Assembly: GCA_963693305.1 (NCBI GenBank)
Contig: OY855907.1
Span: 35,051,801-35,115,800, forward strand
DNA: 64,000 nucleotides
Direction of reading: 5' to 3'
Origin: Meandrina meandrites
Taxonomy: Eukaryota; Cnidaria; Anthozoa; Scleractinia; Meandrinidae
Position numbers and translations under genes: made by a program. The notes under the pieces were generated by a model. The model made no database searches, had not been told where the DNA came from, and was given only the letters and a program-made list of their open reading frames with translations. Positions 57,471 to 64,000 of the stretch are shown in pieces (positions within the stretch are counted from its first letter, which is position 1; each line of letters begins with the position of its first letter).

Positions 57471-60400
57471 CAAGGATGTCGTTTTTGCCGACGACGTTGC
57501 TATGGATGACTTCAATTTTGACTTCAAATGTACATGAGATGACATCGATGACGATTGAAACGATGACGAACCTGTTAAGTAATAAAATAATAATTTGACT
57601 CAATTTGTACATGGCGTTGGCGAGTGGTAAATCATTTCCGGAAGGCAGAGAAGAATGACTGATTAATTATTATGGACCCAGGGGAGGCAGTGATAATTAT
57701 TTTTTTTCCTGGTTCTCATATGCAACTGAAATTACCCACGGCATATATAGTCACCAATAGCCCAGAGATTAACCTTCCCTTCATATGGGAACATTTAACA
57801 CCGGTATCACAAGCTATGAATGCTGTGTCTTATGTCTTCTTCAGTTCACAGGCAAGACTGCGGAGTTGACACGAGTTCGATGGTGAAAAATGTGAGGTGG
57901 GTGGGTTCCCCGTTGCCGAACATTTCTACCTTCCCAAACACAAGAACATCTAGAGTGTGTCTGTGGTAAGGCAATAAGTGAACGAAGGAACGTTAACAAG
58001 GCAACTTGATCTAGGAAGGGCGACTTATCTTCCAAATGGGAACACTAGCCCCTAAGCGTTTAAACATTGAATTTAAGTTTCATTAATTTCTCTTGGAAGG
58101 CCTCATATCAAGCTACTTACTTGTTGCAACTGCATCTGCATCAGTTTCTCCAACTTGACAGATGTATTTCCTGTGTGTCTCACAACGGTCTGGCACCAAG
58201 TTATCTTCATTAGTCATGTACATGCACCGCTTTGAATAATCAGGACTCTCTTGCTCAACCCTATTCACGATTGCTTCAAAGTTTGCATTCGAAGTCACAA
58301 GCGTATCGTCAGCCCAAACAAAGTCCTTTCTGTTCTGATCGTACTTGACACCTATCCAGAAGTCAGTACTGTGATGTTCTATGAAGGCCCCTCTTGCCTC
58401 TTTAATTTCATTTAAGTTTTTAATTTTAGCAAGGAAGGCACCCTTTTGTTCACAATATTTCACGGCGTCGGACCAACGATGATTGCTGTCGTATCCTGTA
58501 TAGGTAACGTCTCCGCTCTCTGTCCGACTTACTAGTGAATGAAGATAATTAAGATTGCACAGTCACATTTATTACCAAAAAAACCGGCTTTAAACGCACG
58601 TAGAATATGAATACTAGAGGAGGAGCATTTGTGTCCATAGCCAAGCACTGGGCAAAATAGCCGGATTGGGGGAAGTGGAGAAAACCCACGGAAGAAATGG
58701 GACGGGGATGTTCGTCTTCTTGCTTGCCGATTGTAAAGTACGGATTTTCGACTCTTTTGGAGTGTTCAGGACAATACGCCAATACTTTTAGGACCTCTTT
58801 TAGCCACCAAGGTCCCGTTTAAGGTTGTACGTGGAGAAATAATATCGCCACCATACTGAAAAAGGGCCATTCACCTAGTAGATAGCCTAGCCTACAGGGG
58901 TCTTTCCGTAGCTCATTGGATAAAGCGCCCACCTCGTGTTTTCTTTGTCCCACACTCGTGATATGATGGACACATCATTTTTGCCATCATACAAGGCTGG
59001 CGATCTAGACCGACCAGGAATGAGAAGTGCTATCTTTCATGTGTCAAAAACACTTGAGCTATGCCCAGATTGGTCTTCTTTGTAGATTTAGTTTAACTTA
59101 ATTAGCTGACGAGCATCCTGCCCCTTTCCAGGATGACAGTTTCCACCCCCTGGGTCTAAACACTGGACAGGTTTTATTCAACGTATTTGTTCAGAAAACT
59201 TTATTTTATATGTTTGCGTCACAGTGGCTTTCGCCATGATATTGGTATACGTTCAAAACATTTTTTTTCTGTGAATATTGTCTTGTGCTTCTACTTCTTA
59301 GTAAAAAGTAGACGTTTTCAAAAAGCTGAGACAAATAATTTTAATTTTGTTTAAAGTCACGCAAAATTGAATCCGCCGTAAGAAAAAAGATGGCGGCGGT
59401 ACATTTGACCACAATACCTTGCGAACCTAACACAGCCAATATGGCACATAGAAAGCCATAGTTCTACGAAATTCTTCTCCTTACTAACAACATTGTTCGT
59501 CCTCAGTTTCAAGGTTTTTGAGGTTTTCTATGCCTTTGACGAGCGTTTTTCCGGTTTCCGCGCGCTAAGCATTATAGGTAAACGTACCAGTCGCCATCTT
59601 TTTGCGTACGGTGGATTGAATGAGACAAGAATTGGTTATGAATCGTTAGCCAACGGCTCACATGTTCGATTGAAAATATAATGGGCCACATCTAATGAAA
59701 AGCGAAAAAGAACGAGGTATTAACTAGAAAGGGGAGAGCGCGGTTGTAAAAGCTTTTTTTTTTGGTTTGACGGAAAATATCATGAAATGATTAGGTATAT
59801 TGATAGTCATCTGCTTTCTTTCAAGTCAGTGAAGAAATGTGTGGAATATAGACTATTTCAAATTTGTCTTTTCTTCTAAAAGAAACACGAAAAAAGTAAC
59901 CCTTTCTTCCCAAAATCATATTTGTAGTACACAATACCAAACATGTTATGGATTGAGTTAATTTTATAGGCTAGGGCTGCTCCAGTCAGGCATAACTGCA
60001 AAATTAGTAAAGGGGTGAACTTATAAACATCCTTTTAGGATTGGTTTTCATATAATAGTTATATCGATCTAAATGAAGACCGACAGATGAATGGCATAGG
60101 TTGGTGTGTCCTATGTTGTTTTATAAAGCAAATGATGAAGAAATTCCCAAGAACATAGATGAATCTAATTCCAATACACCAAATTATTAACCGTACGTTT
60201 GTTAAAAGAACCCAATTTCTGCGCGTTGTTAATTTATATTCTTGGCCGTAGTTATTTGAGATTTTTGTTATCAAAGAAGTAGAGCAAACAATACAAAAGT
60301 TTTGGATATTGAAATGATCTCTAAAATTAGGCCAAAGTATATTTTACGCGAAAGCGAATATAAGGCAATTTTATAGACAGTAGTCGCCCGAAAGAAAAAT

Positions 60401-62063
60401 CCTAAACAACTATCAACATCCATTTTGAAGGACGAAGGCTTCTGAACGTTAACACGTTTCTTTTCTTTTTTCTTTTTATTTTCCAAAGAAAATTCCGCTA
60501 CCAATTACGCCTTTGTTTCACCATTATCGACACAGCAATTCTTTGTTTCTGTGTTCAGTATAACTTGGCAGATTATCCATCATCTGTTGTTCTGAGATCC
60601 AGTTTAATTGTCCCTTTCTATCAAGATGACTCCACTTTGACGGGAACGCTTTATAAACTTTATTCTTACCGCTTAGCAAATATATAAAATAGATTTTGCA
60701 CCTTATGAAATTACAAACGGGGAAAACGTGCCATGACCTTGGCTTACGTTGGCTTATACACGCAGAAAAAGTATTTTGTCTGATTACATACTTAAATGTT
60801 TCATTCCTTTTTATAATGTCGTATTTTTTTATGGTAAAAATATTTTGCAATAGGTGCAACTGGGCTCAAGTTTGAAAGGAAAGTATGTTATTGGTCGAGT
60901 ATCAGGAACGTAAAAAAAAAAACTCTCGAGTTAAAAATATATATAATACATAACTTTTTCAAAACAGCGTCAGTGAATCTTAAATAAATGAACGTTCTGA
61001 ATTCCATCATTTTTTTTATTTCAGAGAGTAATAAGGTTTCAACAATATTTCGTTGAATTCGATAATTCTTTAAAATAGCATAACGAATTTTCAAATTTAT
61101 AACCTTTTATTAGTGTTTCTGTTTCAGGTAATAAGGTAGTTTTCACCTAACAAATGTTATTATTTACAGAGGAAAAACTATATTGTAAACATCATTTCTG
61201 TACAAGTTGGTTATTTATTGGAAGTCAAGCACGACATAAAAAAAAAAATTAACAAAATGAAAATATGGTTTTGCCGTTGGTTTTTGCTCACGACACGGTT
61301 TATTTGGAAACAGTTTCTAGCCTTACAAGAAGTTTGCCACTCAATTATTTAAAGTTGAGTGCAGTCTAGCACCACTTCAAAAGAATATCAACTCCATGGC
61401 TGACTCCCCGTTGAAGTTAACTGATCACAGTTCTCTTCCACTTGAATTGTGATTTTATGGAGAGCTTTTCCGTCAAAAATCTAGGCATGATTTTTTGCAC
61501 AAAATAAATTAATTAATGAACCCTGTTGAATATCATCGATTGGAGTTTATGGCTGAGAACAATTTGTATAAAGACAGCCATTCCATTGGCCGGCAACAAC
61601 TACTCAGAATTTAACATTCGCCCACGCTAGAGACAAAGGCTGGGGTTGAGATGCTAGTGTACCCTTCACCCGTGCAAAACACTGCTCAACTGTTTCCATT
61701 GTGAAGATTGGTAAACAAACATATAGAATAGCCCACTCTTTACCTCTCAAGATGAACGTACCAATTTCGGAATAATTAAGTACTTCCTAACCAATTTCCT
61801 GACTGCAATATGGTTATGTAATTTCACCCTTTTACAGTCTAAAAGCGAGCAAAGTATCACAACTTTCATTTACTCACGAATAAAATGAAACATGTAGATA
61901 CTTTTTCTTGAGTTTAGTGGGGCTGTTTGGTGATATAGCACAAGACAATTGTGAAGAGCAATCGAATGAAAGCTCTGTAAAACGTGCACTTACCAGCAAG
62001 GAATGAGATGATCGCAACTGTTAGCTGCCTCAACTTAATCCTCTTCTCTCCAAGGAAGGCCAT
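43234..62063 (-). CDS. Adhesion GPCR gene B with C-type lectin and Ser-rich stalk
   Basis: Paralogue of gene A and likewise a predicted self-cleaving surface receptor. Exons found, in transcript order: 61994-62063, 58121-58531, 57132-57571, 56676-56735, 55902-56085, 55475-55612, 54977-55052, 54023-54125, 53338-53390, 52582-52708, 52116-52219, 51461-51563, 50354-50504, 48652-48718, 43993-44119, 43234-43425. Phases agree at all joins except where two exons are missing. The TM4 exon (expected about 85 nt between 48719 and 50353) and the ICL3 exon (about 83 nt between 44120 and 48651) were not recognised. If both exist at gene A sizes, the protein would be about 857 aa. Either I missed diverged exons or the gene is damaged. 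Confidence 0.8.
43503..43640. repeat. 138-bp foldback in gene B last intron
   Basis: Ends TTATTCGATGGTTTAAC / GTTAAACCATCGAATAA, with further pairing inward around CCTGAAAGGGCGAGG. It directly abuts another inverted pair ATTTATTATTCCACTA (43644) / TAGTGGAATAATAAAT (43788-43803). Confidence 0.8.
44577..44760. mobile_element. Mariner-type MITE fragment
   Basis: After a TA dinucleotide the sequence CAGTCGAACC begins, then AATACGGACACC and its nearby reverse complement GGTGTCCGTATT. The left terminus looks like a Tc1/mariner TIR. The right end is unclear. Confidence 0.5.
44780..46951. repeat. Possible composite repeat in gene B intron
   Basis: AGCGGAGCTCC near 44780 and GGAGCTCCGCT near 46940 are inverted to each other. 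Between them lie a (CGTC)n tract (44880-44910), a purine-rich GGGGGA tract, and a CTTTTAGGC..GGCTAAATCTA word at 45245 that recurs at 46948. It may be one 2.2-kb element or several. No coding capacity seen. Confidence 0.35.
46952..48651. other. Gene B intron, nothing recognised
   Basis: This is the expected home of the ICL3 exon between TM5 and TM6. I read both strands and found no phase-compatible candidate. Confidence 0.35.
48652..52219 (-). CDS. Gene B exons: TM1, TM2, TM3 and TM5
   Basis: Exons 52116-52219 (TM1, VTYIGFALSLVGEILTILIY), 51461-51563 (TM2, IRLNLVISLVIAQLVFMAG), 50354-50504 (TM3, CIAVAITVNYLYLVAFGW then IMEGVLLY, ending AWG) and 48652-48718 (ECL2-TM5, CWFS then GFIWAFVGSVLVACL). 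The 104-, 103- and 67-nt exons equal those of gene A. TM4 between the last two was not found. Confidence 0.85.
49380..49790 (-). mobile_element. tRNA-derived SINE, family 2 (minus)
   Basis: On the minus strand a tRNA-like head (GATAGAGCGTCGGACTACC, B box GGTTCGAGCCC) precedes a body shared with 19425-19740 and a TTCAC-type simple tail (49380-49420). It lies in the gene B intron that should contain TM4. Confidence 0.8.
50081..50100. repeat. Poly-C tract
   Basis: About 20 consecutive C. Length is unreliable in most assemblies. Confidence 0.9.
50576..50880 (-). mobile_element. tRNA-derived SINE, family 3
   Basis: The minus strand has GTAATGGTTAGTGCGCTGGA (A-box region) and GGTTCGAGC (B box), then a body with CCAGGTGTATAAATGGGTACC. 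An AAGTAAGT-like simple tail ends near 50576. It is distinct from the other two SINE families here. Confidence 0.75.
52582..52708 (-). CDS. Gene B exon 10: GPS cleavage motif
   Basis: Encodes GAWSKEGC, then TICKCNHLTNFAVLM: a canonical GPS with HL|T cleavage site and tethered agonist start. 127 nt, the same as gene A. Confidence 0.95.
53007..53314. repeat. Foldback MITE in gene B GPS intron
   Basis: Arms of about 95 bp share AGTCCCCTATTT, TACGGTCGATCG, GAGTTC and ATCTTGGTTTCT as inverted copies, with about 100 bp of unpaired centre. It sits in the intron between the CVFW and GPS exons. Confidence 0.75.
53338..56085 (-). CDS. Gene B exons 5-9: GAIN domain
   Basis: Exons 55902-56085, 55475-55612, 54977-55052, 54023-54125 and 53338-53390. 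The first encodes helical GAIN subdomain A (NAINITSKLLKDASEIQ, LVSCDKLEKFAIQYA). The next carry VTVRRIPSNHK, AITLPASLF, YIVCMLYKNAAELM, SRIISCSITPEIQG and SSCVFWDFSL, the last holding the first Cys and Trp of the GPS. The order and strings match the GAIN fold, and the phases match gene A. Confidence 0.9.
53560..53935. repeat. Interspersed repeat with AAATAGGGT words
   Basis: The repeat holds GGGATACTCCCATATATGGG, GCTATATAGGTATGTGCCGC and several AAATAGGGT copies. It ends near TAATCCCGCCGGGATTA, an 8-bp palindrome arm. It looks like a dispersed non-autonomous element; class unknown. Confidence 0.45.
55196..55310 (-). mobile_element. SINE family 1 copy (minus)
   Basis: The minus strand reads CATAGCTCAGTGGCTAGAGC, then GGGTTCGACTCC, then a body with TTTATCCCACGCCC. 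It is a better-preserved tRNA-like head than the copy at 6077. Confidence 0.7.
56120..56325 (+). repeat. Imperfect tandem GGGATTTGGGTAAATTT-like repeat
   Basis: Recurring GGGAA(A/T)TGGGATTTGGGT units, four or more imperfect copies, in the gene B intron upstream of the GAIN-A exon. Confidence 0.6.
56676..57571 (-). CDS. Gene B exons 3-4: Ser/Thr-rich stalk
   Basis: Exon 57132-57571 is joined in frame to the lectin exon. It encodes a Ser/Thr/Pro-rich, probably O-glycosylated stalk with a run of about 25 Ser encoded by a (TCA)n microsatellite (57395-57471). Exon 56676-56735 adds 20 residues (ISEHASRISQANVSEPLSLE). Apparent protein beyond 57132 is intron read-through: the consensus donor TTG|GTAAGC lies there. 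Confidence 0.75.
58121..58531 (-). CDS. Gene B exon 2: C-type lectin domain
   Basis: A complete C-type lectin-like domain sits in one exon. It carries RWSDAVKYCEQKGAFLAKI with the first Cys, DFWIGVKYD, DFVWADD, and Cys in KRCMYM, PDRCET and YICQV, giving the four conserved disulfide cysteines. No EPN, QPD or WND motif is visible, so classical calcium-dependent sugar binding is not supported. Acceptor TTCACTAG, donor ACAA|GTAAGT. Confidence 0.9.
58894..59060 (+). mobile_element. SINE family 1 copy (internally deleted)
   Basis: TCCGTAGCTCATTGGATAAAGCGCC resembles the A-box half. The B-box half is deleted, and TTTTCTTTGTCCCACAC of the body follows directly. It is in the large first intron of gene B. 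Confidence 0.6.
59061..61993. other. Gene B first intron, nothing recognised
   Basis: The rest of the 3.5-kb intron between signal-peptide and lectin exons. AT-rich with short frames only. Confidence 0.4.
61994..62063 (-). CDS. Gene B exon 1: signal peptide
   Basis: ATG at 62061-62063 begins 23 codons: a basic N-region (GEKRIKLRQ) then the hydrophobic LTVAIISFLA. Donor G|GTAAGT, phase 1. It joins the lectin exon across a 3.5-kb intron. Confidence 0.8.
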
Positions 62064-64000
62064 GTGGATTGGACCTTGAATGTCTTGCTTCAATGCAAAA
62101 TGAGACTGCTGTCTCTAGCAGAAGGTCTCATAGTACTCATAGTGATAATGCAATGTCTGGAAGAATATAAGGTTATTTTTAGCCACTTGTCAAACAATAG
62201 GAATAAACAGGCGAATGTCACGTTTCGCATTCACTGATAAAAGCATGCAGGACTGCTTTGGCTGCTTTGGACTACTTTTGAGGAGTTGACACTCTTCGCG
62301 TGCATCGACGTTCGTTTTTGAGGGACCTTGGAACTTTCGACCAGCTACAATAAACCTTTTTAGCTTCGTTTCTTTGTTGTTCGATTTCAGACCATATAAT
62401 GTTACCCTTGAGAATTATTTCTTTCAAATTCCAAAAAATCCGAGAGATGAATGAATAATTGTCACATTATTATAAAGGGCATTTAAATCCTTTAAATTTT
62501 ATTACACTGACCCATTTATTTGTATTTGTTTCTTCGTGCATGACCGTTCAAAGAAACGTCCGGATCCCTGCTATGTTATTCGTTTATCAGGATGATCGTC
62601 AAAATACGTTTTTATTAAATATTCTGCAAGTTTTAAAGCGACACTTAAAAATGGTTATATTATGGCCGAGATCGATTTCCTTCCTTTCCGTTAGCACTTA
62701 TAATAATCAACGAAAGAAAATCAACATCGAAATGCCTATTCTCCTTTTAAAAAGTAGAGTAAATAACAAGCACGGTGCGAAATAGAACTGAAGGATGCAC
62801 GTGTATGACAATATAGATCGATGTCGAGCATAAAGTTATAAATATATAACGCCAAAGCTACCTTGAACTTTGTCAAAACGATTATATCTTACTGCGTTCA
62901 ATAACAAGGCCAATATCTCAACTGCAAGTATTTATAGCCATCGTGTTAATTAGCTAACACATATTCGTACCATCGCATCCAAACTGTAATAATGAAGGGC
63001 GTTTTAGTCCACTTTTCACTAGTATGCAACACGTGCCACACCTGTTCCCTGTCTTGAATCCTATAACTTTGTTTATTCTTTATCTATATTTATCCCTTGA
63101 CTATCCTGACTCCTCGTTCCAAAAGATATCATAGGGTTTTTAACATGCGTATTCCCCTCTACAATTGCACCCCCCTCCCCCTCCCAACACCCCCACCATC
63201 CCATCTCCTCCTGTGTTAAGCCGCTGTTATGAGCCGCCATCTGCCTAAAATTAGTTTGCAAAATGCAGCGAGTACCTTCAACTAAATTATTTTATTGTAC
63301 TTAAAGTTCTGAAAGAAACGAACTCCGTTAGTTTCGGATTGGACAGGCCTTTTACTTTATTCGATTATCACCATAGAATGCGGAATTGTGTATGAATTTA
63401 TTTTTAAAATCGGCCAATATTCCTTTATGTGACTTGTGCAATTAACTCCAAAAATAATATTCAACTCGACAATATATATATCTTAAGATTTTCGGCGTGA
63501 AAGTTGCATTCATGCCCTTTATCCAATGCGACCTTTTAAGACCTGTAACGATTTTGTCACGAAGTGTGAGAAAGCCATGATAGTGATGGCTTTGTGAGAA
63601 TACAGTTTGCATTGAATGTTTTTAATAATTTTTGATAATTTGGCCCTATAGTAAACCAAAATGAATGATTAAGAGAGAGTTTATAAACTAAATACACTTA
63701 ATTTATCTATTTTGTGAGCTTATCGTCAATTTTGACTTTTTTAAGAACTATATATTCGAAACGTGAAGGCCATGGCAACTGAACACATCGACAGAGCAAT
63801 TATTTGGTCGTTATGACAACGCGCCGGCTGATTATACTAGCCGAAATATCGTGATAATGTTTACACTTTTAGAGGTTTCTTTTAAATCATTATCATGCAA
63901 ATATCGGTTTACAAAATTTCCAAGTGAATTTATCAACTCAACTGGTTACACGAGTGCCGGTGATGTTGATTAAAATACAGATCTAGTAAAGAAATTCCTG
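62064..64000. other. Upstream flank of gene B
   Basis: Expected 5' UTR and promoter of gene B. I recognised no core promoter element, exon or repeat. Confidence 0.4.

Noticed and set aside
62459..62785. 108-aa plus-strand frame upstream of gene B
   Set aside because: No recognisable domain and no coding character; probably chance.

Overview
The window is eukaryotic, AT-rich and gene-poor, with spliced genes, many foldback/MITE elements, tRNA-derived SINEs and one nearly full-length tyrosine-recombinase retrotransposon. Lectin-containing adhesion GPCRs in tandem, an SGNH-hydrolase-bearing Ngaro-like element and this repeat mix suggest an anthozoan cnidarian, probably a stony coral. That assignment is inference; no species-diagnostic sequence was seen.

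The only host protein-coding genes I can support are two head-to-tail adhesion GPCR (aGPCR, class B2) paralogues on the minus strand. Gene A (28169 to 7068) can be assembled into 17 exons with perfectly matching splice phases and a 742-codon reading frame: signal peptide, C-type-lectin-like region, an unrecognised six-cysteine module, GAIN domain, GPS cleavage motif, seven membrane helices and a short cytoplasmic tail. Gene B (62063 to 43234) has signal peptide, canonical C-type lectin domain, a Ser/Thr-rich stalk with a long microsatellite-encoded Ser run, a GAIN domain including its helical first half, GPS and membrane helices. I could not find its TM4 and ICL3 exons. Six matching exons have exactly the same lengths in the two genes (76, 127, 104, 103, 67 and 127 nt), so they are tandem duplicates whose ectodomains diverged.

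Layout: 1-7067, repeats and no recognised gene; 7068-28169, gene A, with a 6.1-kb Ngaro-like retrotransposon (7879-13989) in the intron before TM6, flanked by an exact 50-bp direct repeat; 28170-43233, intergenic, with a 0.5-kb segmental duplication, a LINE fragment, a TTAA-flanked transposon with a five-fold tandem array at its end, a fibrinogen-like pseudogene and several MITEs; 43234-62063, gene B with SINEs and foldbacks in its introns; 62064-64000, sequence upstream of gene B.

The retrotransposon carries SGNH hydrolase, Gag, RT-RNase H and tyrosine recombinase reading frames, split direct repeats (A1-B1-A2-B2), a canonical -1 slippery heptamer with an open -1 frame into the recombinase, and an array of five hairpins whose outer stems show compensatory changes. 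These are the least expected signals in the window. All gene structures were read by eye from splice signals and reading frame and have no transcript support here.
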